Positions 28,272 to 37,599 are shown, numbered from the stretch's first letter. The stretch is DNA of 64,000 bases from Robbsia sp. KACC 23696 (GCF_039852015.1 NZ_CP156627.1:806001-870000); one strand, 5' to 3'. Translations and numbers: made by a program. The notes: a model not told the origin generated them from the sequence alone.

Positions 28272-30283
28272 CGACGACCGAAGCGAGCCGCCGTCCGATG
28301 CGCGCGTCGATGCGCCCCGGCTATTTTACCGGGGCGCTTGCGTTGTTCGCGGCGTGCATTTTTGCCGTCTGCCTCGCCCGCTATGTGCCTGTCATGCAGT
28401 GGGGCGCGCTGCTGACCGATACGCATTCGGCGGACCTGCCGTTGCTGATTGCCCGGTATGCGTTTCTGCCCCGCGCCGCGGCGAGCCTGCTGGCCGGCGC
28501 ATCGCTGGGCTTGGCGGGCGCCCTGCTGCAGCATGTCCTCCGCAATCCTTTGGCCGAGCCGACGACACTCGGTGTGTCCGCCGGGGCGACGCTGTCTTTG
28601 ACGCTCGTCTCGCTTTTCTGCCCCGCGCTTCTCAGTCTTGGGCGGGAAGGGGTGGCATTCGTCGGGGCGATGCTGACGCTGCTTTTCGTGGCGGCGATTT
28701 CCTGGCATCGCGGGTTTTCGTCGATCGGCATCATTCTCAGCGGCTTGTTGGTGACGCTGACGGCGGGGGCGATCGGCTCGGTGCTGACGCTGTTTTTCGG
28801 CGAAGATCTGATGCCGGTGGTGTTATGGCAAACCGGCAATCTCTATCAGTATGGCTGGACCGTCTCGACGCACCTCACGATCGGACTGGTCGCGGGCGCC
28901 TTGCTGACCGCCTTGCTCACCCGGCCACTGGCGGTGCTCGATCTGGGCGACGAAAGCGCACGCAGCCTGGGGCAGCGGCCAGCGTTGATCCGGGCCCTCG
29001 CGATGCTGATTGCCTCGGCGCTGACGGCGGTGGTGGTGAGCGAGGTGGGGTTGATCGGTTTCATCGGCTTGATCGCTCCCTGGTTGGCGCAGCGCACGGG
29101 CGCGCGCGCGTTGGCGCAACGACTGATCTGGAGCGCGTTGATCGGCGCCTGCCTGCTCTGGTTCGCCGATGGCTGCGTGCAGCTATTGGGCCGCGGCGGC
29201 ACGGAATTGCCGGTCGGCGTGGTGACGGCACTGGGCGGGGCACCGCTGCTGATCTGGATGATGGGCAAGTTGAAGGAAGGCGCGCCGACGGCGGCACCGA
29301 GCTTGCCGGTGTCGGTAAAGCGTCAGCCCACCCTGTCCGCGGGCTGGCGCTTGATCGGAGGCATCGTGCTGCTGGCGGGCTGTGCCGTGTTGTCGGCTGC
29401 GTTCAATCGAGAGCTGGCCGGCTGGACCTGGGGCACATGGCAGCACGTTCAAATGCTGCTGCCGCTGCGGATGCCGCGCATCGTCGGCGCCATGTCCGCC
29501 GGCGCGATGTTGTCGGTCGCCGGCGTCGTCATGCAGCGCGTGACCGGCAACGCCATGGCGAGCCCCGAGGTGCTGGGCATCTCCTCCGGTGCCTTGCTGG
29601 CCCTGGTTTTCCTGATGTTCGTTTCTCCGGAAGCGTCGCAGGGGACGCAGGCGACCGCGGCAAGCGTCGGTGCCTTGCTGGTCCTGCTGATCATGTTCTC
29701 GCTGAGCCGGCGATCGCGCTATTCGCCGGATCGATTGGTGATCACCGGCGTTGCCATCACGACGGTTCTCGGCAGCCTTGTCGCGCTGTTGATTGCCAGC
29801 GGCGATCCGCGTGTCGCGCAGCTGCAGGCCTGGATGTCGGGGTCGACCTACCGTATCGCCGCACCGGCTGCCATGGTCGCATCGCTGTGCGCCGTCGTGG
29901 TGTTGGTCGCCGTCCCCTTTATCGCGCTTCCGCTCGAGATCATGTCGCTCGGCGACGCGTCCGCGCAATCGGTCGGCGTGGATTTGCGGAAGTATCGAAC
30001 GGTGGTGCTGGTGTTGGCCGCGGCGGCGACTGGCGCGGCGACGCTTATCGTCGGACCGGTTTCCTTCGTGGGATTGCTCGGGCCGCATCTGGCACGGATG
30101 ATGGGCTTTCGCCGCGTTCTGTCGCAAGCGATCGGCGCCGCCATGATGGGGGCGGTCTTGATGTCGATCGCGGATTGGCTCGGACGGAACCTGCTCTTTC
30201 CCAACCAGGTTCCCGCCGGCCTCTTGTCGATGCTCATAGGCGGCCCCTTTTTCTTGGCATTGATGTGGAAGCAGAAAAAATGA
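28268..30283 (+). CDS. fhuB: FhuB-like double-length siderophore ABC permease
   Basis: Inner-membrane permease of the FecCD/BtuC family, 671 residues, made of two fused homologous halves of about ten transmembrane helices each, as in E. coli FhuB and OrbD of ornibactin loci. Each half carries the family pattern GA.LGLAGALLQ..LRNPLAEPTTLGVSAG (first half) or GAMLSVAGVVMQRVTGN..ASPEVLGISSG (second half). The start ATG 28268 overlaps the stop of the binding-protein gene by four bases. The end overlaps the ATPase gene in the same way at 30280-30283. A longer in-frame extension upstream is only open reading frame inside the preceding gene. Confidence 0.93.
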   Translation: MTTTEASRRPMRASMRPGYFTGALALFAACIFAVCLARYVPVMQWGALLTDTHSADLPLLIARYAFLPRAAASLLAGASLGLAGALLQHVLRNPLAEPTTLGVSAGATLSLTLVSLFCPALLSLGREGVAFVGAMLTLLFVAAISWHRGFSSIGIILSGLLVTLTAGAIGSVLTLFFGEDLMPVVLWQTGNLYQYGWTVSTHLTIGLVAGALLTALLTRPLAVLDLGDESARSLGQRPALIRALAMLIASALTAVVVSEVGLIGFIGLIAPWLAQRTGARALAQRLIWSALIGACLLWFADGCVQLLGRGGTELPVGVVTALGGAPLLIWMMGKLKEGAPTAAPSLPVSVKRQPTLSAGWRLIGGIVLLAGCAVLSAAFNRELAGWTWGTWQHVQMLLPLRMPRIVGAMSAGAMLSVAGVVMQRVTGNAMASPEVLGISSGALLALVFLMFVSPEASQGTQATAASVGALLVLLIMFSLSRRSRYSPDRLVITGVAITTVLGSLVALLIASGDPRVAQLQAWMSGSTYRIAAPAAMVASLCAVVVLVAVPFIALPLEIMSLGDASAQSVGVDLRKYRTVVLVLAAAATGAATLIVGPVSFVGLLGPHLARMMGFRRVLSQAIGAAMMGAVLMSIADWLGRNLLFPNQVPAGLLSMLIGGPFFLALMWKQKK

Positions 30284-31104
30284 CGATCCCGGCACAGGTT
30301 CCGATCGACGAGGCGTCCCAGGCGGATCGCGAGGGGGTGTTCCGGGTCGAGCAGGTCGGCTATGCGATTCCCGGGCGAACGCTTCTCGACGATATCTCGC
30401 TGACCTTGTACGCGCGCCGCGTGACCGGCTTGATCGGGCACAACGGCTCCGGAAAATCGACGCTGATCAAGATCCTGGCGCGTCAGATCACGTTCGCGCG
30501 TGGGCGCATCCATTTTCGGGGACGCCCATTGCATGACTGGCCGATCCGCGAGTTTGCGCGGAAATTGGCCTATCTGCCGCAGCAGCCGCCGTCGGCGCCC
30601 GGCTTGACGGTGCGTGAACTGGTCGCCTTCGGTCGATATCCGTGGCATGGTCCCCTGGGTCGGCTCGACCCGGGCGAAAAAGCGCGAATCGACGATGCGA
30701 TGGTGGCGACCGACGTGATCCATCTGGCCGACCAATTGGTCGAGATCCTCTCCGGTGGCGAGCGACAACGCGTCTGGCTGGCAATGCTGATCGCGCAAGA
30801 TGCGGAATGTTTGCTGCTCGACGAGCCGATCTCGGCATTGGATGTCGCGCATCAAGTCGAAGTGTTGTCGCTGGTGCGGAAACTGGCCGTCGACAGAGGC
30901 CTGGCCGTCGTGGTCGTCTTGCACGATGTCAATATGGCTGCACGCTATTGCGACGAGTTGGTCGCCTTGCGTGGCGGGCGCCTGGTGTCGCATGGCACGC
31001 CGAGCGCCATTATCACGCCGGCATCGCTGCAGGCGATTTATGGCGTATCGATGGGCGTGATGCCGCATCCGGAAACCGGCGAGCCACTGAGTTTCGTCAG
31101 ATGA
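30280..31104 (+). CDS. fhuC: FhuC-like siderophore importer ATPase
   Basis: ATP-binding subunit of the iron-siderophore importer, 274 residues. It has Walker A GHNGSGKST, signature LSGGERQRVWLAMLIAQ, Walker B CLLLDEP and the switch histidine in VVVLHDVNMA. The start ATG 30280 overlaps the permease stop (ATGA). The same frame stays open far upstream inside the permease gene, but that extension has no homology and is a high-GC artefact. Together with the two preceding genes it forms a complete FhuDBC-type importer for the ferric siderophore. Confidence 0.93.
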   Translation: MTIPAQVPIDEASQADREGVFRVEQVGYAIPGRTLLDDISLTLYARRVTGLIGHNGSGKSTLIKILARQITFARGRIHFRGRPLHDWPIREFARKLAYLPQQPPSAPGLTVRELVAFGRYPWHGPLGRLDPGEKARIDDAMVATDVIHLADQLVEILSGGERQRVWLAMLIAQDAECLLLDEPISALDVAHQVEVLSLVRKLAVDRGLAVVVVLHDVNMAARYCDELVALRGGRLVSHGTPSAIITPASLQAIYGVSMGVMPHPETGEPLSFVR

Positions 31105-31157
31105 GCCGTGGGACCGCGGCAATCAAGTAATGTAAGAATCCCGAACAGGTGAGGTTT

Positions 31158-32870
31158 ATGGGTTTTCAGTCATCGGATGGCAATCGTGTCCAGGTGGGAC
31201 AGGAACTGTATCGCTTGCTAAAGCCATTTTGGCCGATCACGTTTATCGCGACGGCGCTCGGCGCGATAGGCGGATTGAGCACCGCCTGGTTGCTGGCCAC
31301 GATCAATGACGGCTTGCATGCGGAGGGTGGGATCTCGACGCGCCTGCTTGTTACTTTCCTGGCACTGTGCGCGCTGACATTGGTGGGCAATGCGGTGGCC
31401 GGCACCGTCAACAGCATGATCGGACAGAAGGTCGTGGCGATGTTGCGCAAGGACATCTCGTCGCGGATCGTGTGCGCGCCCATCGCGGCCATCGAGCGAT
31501 ATAAGATTCACCGTATGCTGTCGACGTTGAACAGCGACGTCGACACCGTCAGTGCATTCAGCTTCAGTTTCCCCAGCGTGGCGGTGGCGCTTGCCATCAC
31601 GATCGGGTCACTGGTCTATATGATCGTGTTGTCGCCGATGCTGTTTTTGCTGGCCTTGGTGGCGATCGTCGTCGGCGCCTTGATCAATCAGTATGCGTCG
31701 TGGCAGTGGGATAAGCAGTATCGCGGCGTGCGGGGCGCGCAGGACGAGTTGCAGAAGCAATATCGTGCGATCACGCAAGGCGCGAAGGAACTGCGAATCA
31801 ATCGGGAGCGTCGGGTGCGCGTGTTCGACGTGCAGCTGTCCGCCGCGGCAGACCAGATCGCGACCCTTAAAACGCGGGCAATGCGATTGTTTTACACGAC
31901 CAATGCAGCCGGGTCCACGCTGTTTTTTCTGATCATCGGATTGATCATTCTGTTGCAACATCGTCTTGGCCTCGACGCGCGCGTGGTCAGCGGCTTCGTG
32001 ATCGTCCTGCTTTACGTGCGCGGGCCGGTGGAGCAGATTGCCGGCGCCTTGCCGGGGCTGGTGCAAGCGCGCGTATCGTTCCAGCGGATCGCCGAGTTGT
32101 CGGCGGAATTCGCGAATGTCGAACGCGATCTGCTGGTCCAGCCGGCGCCGGGCCCGGCCATGGCGCCCGGTACGCTGGCATTGCGCGGCGCGACCTATCG
32201 CTTTCCCCAGACATCCGATGTGACGCCGTTCTCGCTCGGGCCGATCGATCTGACCGTCGAGCAGGGCGAGACGGTGTTCATCATCGGCGAAAACGGTTGC
32301 GGCAAGACGACCTTGATCAAGCTGTTGCTCGGCCTGTATTCGCCGGCGGAAGGCACGCTGTGCCTTGGGGGACATCCGGTATCGCCATCGGATCTGGATG
32401 CGTATAGACAGTTGTTTTCGGCGGTCTTTGCCGATTATCACCTGTTCGATGACCTGATCGCGCCCGATCCCGCCCTGTTGGCATCAGCGAACGATTATCT
32501 GAAGCAGTTGGAGATCGCGCACAAGGTTGATATCACCGATGGCGCCTTCTCCACCACGGACCTCTCCACCGGTCAGCGCAAACGGTTGGCGTTGGTCCAT
32601 GCGATGCTGGAGCAGCGGCCCATCATGATGTTCGACGAATGGGCCGCCGACCAGGATCCGACCTTCCGACGCTTCTTTTACCGGGCGTTTTTGCCCGAAT
32701 TGAAACGGCAGGGCAAGACGCTGATCGTGGTCTCGCACGACGATCGCTACTTCGATGTCGCCGACAAAGTGGTGCGCCTGGAGAATGGCAAGATCATTCA
32801 GACGTCGCGTGGCGATGCCTTCGTCTACGAACATCGCACGGGCGGACAGGAAGACAGTGAGGGCGTGTAA
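31158..32870 (+). CDS. PvdE/SyrD-type cyclic peptide (siderophore) ABC exporter
   Basis: Fused ABC exporter of 570 residues: about six transmembrane helices (residues 20-290), then a nucleotide-binding domain. Walker A is GENGCGKTT, the signature region LSTGQRKRLALVHAMLEQ and Walker B IMMFDEWAADQDP, the D-E-W-A-A-D-Q-D form typical of the cyclic-peptide exporter subfamily that includes PvdE, SyrD and OrbE. ATG 31158 is chosen because AGGTGAGG precedes it; a GTG at 31149 is an alternative. The closest functional model moves an acylated siderophore precursor from cytosol to periplasm, which fits the PvdQ-like acylase encoded upstream. It is the last gene of the + strand locus and ends at a hairpin shared with the convergent helicase gene. 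Confidence 0.92.
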   Translation: MGFQSSDGNRVQVGQELYRLLKPFWPITFIATALGAIGGLSTAWLLATINDGLHAEGGISTRLLVTFLALCALTLVGNAVAGTVNSMIGQKVVAMLRKDISSRIVCAPIAAIERYKIHRMLSTLNSDVDTVSAFSFSFPSVAVALAITIGSLVYMIVLSPMLFLLALVAIVVGALINQYASWQWDKQYRGVRGAQDELQKQYRAITQGAKELRINRERRVRVFDVQLSAAADQIATLKTRAMRLFYTTNAAGSTLFFLIIGLIILLQHRLGLDARVVSGFVIVLLYVRGPVEQIAGALPGLVQARVSFQRIAELSAEFANVERDLLVQPAPGPAMAPGTLALRGATYRFPQTSDVTPFSLGPIDLTVEQGETVFIIGENGCGKTTLIKLLLGLYSPAEGTLCLGGHPVSPSDLDAYRQLFSAVFADYHLFDDLIAPDPALLASANDYLKQLEIAHKVDITDGAFSTTDLSTGQRKRLALVHAMLEQRPIMMFDEWAADQDPTFRRFFYRAFLPELKRQGKTLIVVSHDDRYFDVADKVVRLENGKIIQTSRGDAFVYEHRTGGQEDSEGV

Positions 32871-32896
32871 CGGGGCGCCGCCTCGCGCCCCGCTTT
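32871..32896. terminator. shared hairpin between convergent genes
   Basis: CGGGGCG (32871-32877) pairs with CGCCCCG (32886-32892), followed by CTTT. It fills the short gap between the siderophore exporter stop and the convergent helicase-nuclease stop, so it can end transcription from the + side. T-run support on the other strand is absent. Confidence 0.55.
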
Positions 32897-32904
32897 AACA
32901 CGCG

Positions 32905-35900
32905 TCAGATCAGCGTTTCCTCGGGCGCTTCGCTGGCCGGCACGCCAAAGCCGACCTCGACACTCGCGGCGCGCCATACCCGGTGCTCGACGATATGCGG
33001 CAATACGGCGAGCGCGCCGAGCGGGGCAATGCCCATGCTGTCCAGACGGGCCAGCAGCTCGGCGAAAATAGCCTCCTTGTCGAGAATCCAGGTCGAGGCG
33101 AAACAGCGCCAGAACGTCCACCCGGCCCGCTCCAGCGTACGTTGACGGGTCATGTCCGCGGCCCACTTGTCCGGACCGTGGAAAGCGTCGCCATCGCATT
33201 CGATCGCCAGCCGCGCATCGTTCGCGCCTTCGACCACCATGTCGAGACGATAGGCACCGCTCTTTACCTGCGGAATGACACGGTATCCCGCGCGCACCAG
33301 CATCGAGAAGACTTCGCGCTCGAAGCCGGATTCACACAGTGCGATCAAACCGTTCTGATCGACTTCCTGTGGCACCTCGGGCTGCGCGAAATGCTGCAGC
33401 AGCGTCGCCCGCAAATCCTTCGGCGACAGATCCGCTTCTTCGACCGAGCGCACCAGATACATTCGGTCGCGGGCGCGACTGGCCGCCACGTTGAAGCGCT
33501 GTTCGAAGCGAAGCCCCGACAAGGGATGCTTGTTATTCCGATCGGCGACCATCGACAAGAAGACGATGTCGCGTTCGCTGCCCTGGAAGGCGCTGGCCTC
33601 GCCGCATTCGAACTGACGTTCGAGCAGCGCCTGGGGCGAGAAGCGCGCACGTACGACGGTATCGATCAGCTTGGCCTGCTCGATACCCAGCAAGGTCACC
33701 ACGCCGATGGAGCGACCGTTATACCGCTCGTCGCCCAGCAGCGCCGCGATTTCATCGGCAATCGCTACTGCTTCCAGCGGATTGCAGCCGCGACGGTTAC
33801 GCGCGCCGTCCGGCACGAAGATATCGACCAAGGGCGGGTCGAGCCGTTCGCTTGCGCGCGGCAGACGCAATGGCTGGATGGCGCCATCGTAGAACTGATT
33901 CGAATAGGCGATGATCGGCGGCACGCAGCGGAAGTGCTCGCGCAGCATCACCTGACTGCTCGCGAAAACACGCGCGGCCAGGTCGTAGAGCGATTTCTCC
34001 GGGGTCATGCTCGATCCATACGGCTGATCGTTCAAGAAGCGCTGGCGCAGTTCATCGATCCGGGCACTCGATATAAAGCCGCCATCGGGCGAGACCTGCT
34101 TGTCGTCGCCGACGACCAATATCTTTTTCGCTCTGACAATTGCTGGCAGCGCCCACAGATTGCTTTGCGACGCCTCATCGACGATGACGAGATCGAACGC
34201 CCCGAGGTCGGCCGGCATCGACTCGGATATCTTCGCGTGCGACATGATCCAGCACGGCACGGCGGCCGCTGCATCGACCATCGCCGCCTGTGCGTCGCGT
34301 CGATAGCGGTTCGCATTCGGGCCGGTGCCTTGACCGATACGGCGGATGGCTTCCGCATAGCTCGCCAGCGCCTGAAGCACCTTCGGGCTGGCGTTGCGAT
34401 AGGTCGCGAGCCATGCCGCCTCGGCCACGACGTCGCCATACATGCGTGCCAGTCCGCTTTCCAGCTCGCTGCGTCGCGCGTTCAGGCTCAGCAGCTCGTC
34501 ACGCGCATCGATCCCCTGAAGGTGCGCGCGAACCCGCGCCCAGTTCCATGCCTCGCGCCAGTCATGCGGCAACACCGCGTCCTCGCCGTTCTCGGCGACC
34601 GGGGCGGTGGCGATGCGATAGGCCAGATTGACGCCGCCGGCCTTCGCGATCCGCGCCTGACTTCGATCGACGAAGTCCAAGGAATCGACGTGTTGTTGTA
34701 CATCGCGAAGCGTCGACAGGTGCGCTTCATAGGCGCGTGTCAATGCGGGGCCGGTCGTGTCGGGCTGGCCGAGCGTGTCGACCAAGGCACGCAACTGATC
34801 GACGACAGGGGAGGCGAACGCGGCGAGCTGCGCCTTCAACGCCGCGAGGTCGCTACGCGCGCGCGCGGAATCGATCAGGCTTAGATTGGCGGTGAGATGC
34901 CTACGGATCTGCGTGTACTCGGGCGCGGCGGCGAGCAGCGGGAATGGCGCTGCATTTACAAACACGGCCTTCGCCAAGGCGGGCAGCGGCACATCGTATC
35001 GTTGCCAGTAGTCGAGTACCTTTCGGACCGCTTGCACGGTGACTTCGAGCTTGCGTAGCGCGCCGATGTCGACCGTGACTTCCGGGACGTCGAGCGCTTG
35101 CGCGATCGGATTCCAGCGCCGCGCGAACGACTGGATCTGACCATGGAGATCGGCGAATGCCTGGACGTGCGCCCAATCGGCGGCTCCTGCCGGCGGCTTG
35201 CTGGAAATGTGGATCTTGGCGAGGAGTTCCTTCGCCTCGCCGGCGCCAAAGCTGATCATGCCGAAAGGCTTGCCGCTTTGGGCGCCGCGGGCGATGGCCT
35301 CGCGCGCTTTGCTGCTGGCGAGGGCCGCATCCGGGATATCGACGGGGCGCTCCAGGAAGGAGGCGCGTGCCGCAATCAGTTTCTCCGCGTCCGGAAACAG
35401 CCCCAGCAAGGCGGCAAACTCGGCCTTGTAGGCGGGGTCCGCCGCGCGCTTGCGCAGCGGCGCGAACCAGGCGTGTTCCGCGTCGTCGAACAGGGCGACA
35501 TCGTGGGTCGCGGCGTCGATCAGGTCGCGAAGCGCGCGCGCCTGCGCGACGGTGGCCGCATCGTCGCTACGGAAGGTCCAGATCGTTCCGCTGTTCAGCG
35601 CATCTTGCGTCGAAGCATTCTGCGCGAGGATCGTATGTAACTGCGCGATCGCGTCCGCCGTGGGCAGCGTGTCCGCGCTGGGCCAGGTCTTCCACAGATA
35701 GGCGAGGCGCGCGCCAAGACGTTTGCGCGTTAACGTCAGGTGCAGCGCCTCCTCCGCGCTCAGCGGAAAGGCGTGTTCGGGCGCCAGCGACAGTGCGTCG
35801 TCGAACCACGCAAACATCGTGTCGCCTTTGATGACCCATTCGGCGAGTTGTTCGGAGCGGTATGACGCCCCATCGATCTCGACGTGCTCCAGGTGCTTTT

Positions 35901-37437
35901 CGGCGATCTCGTCGACGCGTCGGTCGATGGTGATCAGGTCCGAGTGCGTTCGGTCGATGGCAGCATGCAGACGGTCGATCTCGGCTTGCGCGAGGATCGG
36001 GTTGAGCTGCGACACCTTATGGCGAATCGCTTCGATCGATCCTTGGAATTGTCGTATACCCTCGCGGTCGCCCGACAGAAGGGCGACCGTCAAGGGCCGT
36101 ACTGCCTCGGGGATCTTGGCCTGCAGTACTTCCAGTGCCGGCTCGCCCTTTGACGTGACGAGCACGCGCTTGCCGCGTGCCAGCGCATCGCAGATCAGGT
36201 TGGCGACGGTGTGCGATTTGCCGGTACCCGGCGGTCCTTGCACGGCGACGCCCGGCGAGGTTTCCAGGCGCTGCGCAATGGTCATCTGCTCCTGGTTATA
36301 CGGCATCGGAAAGTACAGTTCCCGCGTCGCGCCCCCGCCGCCGAGGCCGCCGCTGCGCCCCGAGATGCCGCGAAACGTCACCGGTTCGAATGCGATCGGC
36401 GTGTCGGACGGCTCGGTGACGAGCGACAACGGGCCATCCGGGATCTCGATGCCGGATTCGAGCTGCGCGCGAATGTTCGCCAGATCGGCCAGAAGCAAGC
36501 TATTGGACTTCGGGCGGGTAAATGCCGTCCATCGGTCGGTCACGACGAGGTGCGTGTCGGGAGGCGGTATCACCGCGTCGGTCTCGGATGCCGCGTCATA
36601 GCTGCCGCGGCTATCCAAGGCCCGCGCGGCGAGCTTCAGCACGCCCTCGAAGCTGCTCACGTCGAAAGGACTGATCGCCGGCGCATCGGGCTGGCGCAGC
36701 ATCTCGCGTATCGCCACTTCACAGTCGGCCGCACCCGGCACGCCGCACGCCACCAGCGGCGCGATCTCGGCGACCACCGGCGTGGTGCGCGGGCGCACCA
36801 GCATGGCCATGCTGTCGGCGTCGAGCTCGACGTCCAAGGCCTGGGTGAGAAGCGGATAGGTGTAGTCGAACGCCTCGCCTTCGTACGTCAAGCGCCAGGT
36901 CGCGATGCCGATCCCGCAGACGAATTCGATCGGGTTCGCCGTCTGCTCGGAACGCAACTGGTGCCGTAAGGCGAAGAGGTCCGTGTAAAGCGTCATTGTG
37001 TTTCGACGCGGGATTTCAAGTGCGGCCCATTCATGCCAGACAGGCAGGTATTGCCAGAGCGTCTGCTCGGTCAAAAGGCGGTGTTCCTGCGCGAACGTCG
37101 CCCGCACCGCTTCGTCCTGCGTTTGTACGAGCGTCGCAAAGGCGCTTTCGTCGATATACGGCGCGACAGCCGATGGATCGCCTGCCACGACGATCAGCTT
37201 TGCCGCATCGCCGGACACGGGCGGCGGGGCGGTTTCTTCCAGCCGCTCGACGCGCAACCAGACGGGGTCACCCACGTCCTGGATATCCAATGACACGCCG
37301 GGCAGCATGCGGAGCTGGGCGGCGTGGAGACGCGGCGCGCCGACTTTGTCCAGAGAAAACCCTCGCGGTTCGACCACGCGGGCGGTCTCCTCGATGTACG
37401 CGAAAAGATCGCAAAGGCGTTTTCGGGGAGTGGACAT
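32905..37437 (-). CDS. SF1 helicase with C-terminal Vsr/REase-like nuclease domain
   Basis: A 1510-residue DNA2/NAM7/UPF1-type superfamily 1 helicase. Visible motifs are Walker A GPPGTGKSHT (about residue 400), Walker B VIVDEASQSN, GDDKQVSP, LREHFRC, and late helicase motifs EASAFQGSERD and FNVAASRARD. A long helical insert lies between the ATPase halves. The last 150 residues hold LDMVVEG...LAIECDGDAFHG...DMTRQRTLERAGW.FWR, the PD-(D/E)xK pattern of Vsr-like/MTES_1575 endonucleases. ATG 37437 is preferred: AAAGG lies seven bases upstream, and the predicted promoter starts transcription near 37564, excluding an upstream ATG at 37566. Single-protein helicase-nuclease fusions of this kind are common in defence islands, and Mokosh type II is a related idea with a different nuclease. 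The LexA box in its promoter suggests SOS induction. The biological target is unknown. Confidence 0.87.
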   Translation of the reverse strand: MSTPRKRLCDLFAYIEETARVVEPRGFSLDKVGAPRLHAAQLRMLPGVSLDIQDVGDPVWLRVERLEETAPPPVSGDAAKLIVVAGDPSAVAPYIDESAFATLVQTQDEAVRATFAQEHRLLTEQTLWQYLPVWHEWAALEIPRRNTMTLYTDLFALRHQLRSEQTANPIEFVCGIGIATWRLTYEGEAFDYTYPLLTQALDVELDADSMAMLVRPRTTPVVAEIAPLVACGVPGAADCEVAIREMLRQPDAPAISPFDVSSFEGVLKLAARALDSRGSYDAASETDAVIPPPDTHLVVTDRWTAFTRPKSNSLLLADLANIRAQLESGIEIPDGPLSLVTEPSDTPIAFEPVTFRGISGRSGGLGGGGATRELYFPMPYNQEQMTIAQRLETSPGVAVQGPPGTGKSHTVANLICDALARGKRVLVTSKGEPALEVLQAKIPEAVRPLTVALLSGDREGIRQFQGSIEAIRHKVSQLNPILAQAEIDRLHAAIDRTHSDLITIDRRVDEIAEKHLEHVEIDGASYRSEQLAEWVIKGDTMFAWFDDALSLAPEHAFPLSAEEALHLTLTRKRLGARLAYLWKTWPSADTLPTADAIAQLHTILAQNASTQDALNSGTIWTFRSDDAATVAQARALRDLIDAATHDVALFDDAEHAWFAPLRKRAADPAYKAEFAALLGLFPDAEKLIAARASFLERPVDIPDAALASSKAREAIARGAQSGKPFGMISFGAGEAKELLAKIHISSKPPAGAADWAHVQAFADLHGQIQSFARRWNPIAQALDVPEVTVDIGALRKLEVTVQAVRKVLDYWQRYDVPLPALAKAVFVNAAPFPLLAAAPEYTQIRRHLTANLSLIDSARARSDLAALKAQLAAFASPVVDQLRALVDTLGQPDTTGPALTRAYEAHLSTLRDVQQHVDSLDFVDRSQARIAKAGGVNLAYRIATAPVAENGEDAVLPHDWREAWNWARVRAHLQGIDARDELLSLNARRSELESGLARMYGDVVAEAAWLATYRNASPKVLQALASYAEAIRRIGQGTGPNANRYRRDAQAAMVDAAAAVPCWIMSHAKISESMPADLGAFDLVIVDEASQSNLWALPAIVRAKKILVVGDDKQVSPDGGFISSARIDELRQRFLNDQPYGSSMTPEKSLYDLAARVFASSQVMLREHFRCVPPIIAYSNQFYDGAIQPLRLPRASERLDPPLVDIFVPDGARNRRGCNPLEAVAIADEIAALLGDERYNGRSIGVVTLLGIEQAKLIDTVVRARFSPQALLERQFECGEASAFQGSERDIVFLSMVADRNNKHPLSGLRFEQRFNVAASRARDRMYLVRSVEEADLSPKDLRATLLQHFAQPEVPQEVDQNGLIALCESGFEREVFSMLVRAGYRVIPQVKSGAYRLDMVVEGANDARLAIECDGDAFHGPDKWAADMTRQRTLERAGWTFWRCFASTWILDKEAIFAELLARLDSMGIAPLGALAVLPHIVEHRVWRAASVEVGFGVPASEAPEETLI

Positions 37438-37568
37438 GCAATAGCCTTTGGTAATGACAGAAACGCTGCCGACAGCAGATTTCGATGTGGGGTGAGACTT
37501 GCGCGTGTGCAGGGCGGAGTGCGCTCCGAAGCCACTCGCCACACGGAGAAGCAAGGTCCAAATCAATA

Positions 37569-37588
37569 GACTGTATATTTATACAGTC
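37569..37588 (-). promoter_or_regulatory. LexA (SOS) box
   Basis: A perfect 9-bp inverted repeat with a 2-base centre, GACTGTATA-TT-TATACAGTC. It contains the canonical CTGT-N8-ACAG LexA core with an AT-only spacer and is close to the E. coli consensus TACTGTATATATATACAGTA. It lies inside the promoter of the helicase-nuclease gene, overlapping the -10 element. Confidence 0.85.
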
Positions 37589-37599
37589 GGCTCTGTCAA
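37572..37599 (-). promoter_or_regulatory. promoter of the helicase-nuclease gene
   Basis: On the minus strand TTGACA (37599-37594, a perfect -35) is followed after 16 bp by TATACA (37577-37572). The LexA palindrome covers the spacer and the -10, a typical repressor position. The predicted transcript starts near 37564 and leaves a leader of about 125 bases before ATG 37437. Confidence 0.7.

Noticed and set aside
28084-30279. Long open frame continuous with the FhuC-like ATPase, which would make a 1006-residue protein
   Set aside because: The extension lies out of frame inside the permease gene, has Arg/Ala-rich composition and no homology; the ATGA overlap at 30280 marks the real start.
37438-37566. 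Upstream ATG at 37566 as start of the helicase-nuclease
   Set aside because: The predicted transcript begins near 37564, the extra 43 residues look non-conserved, and ATG 37437 has a ribosome site.
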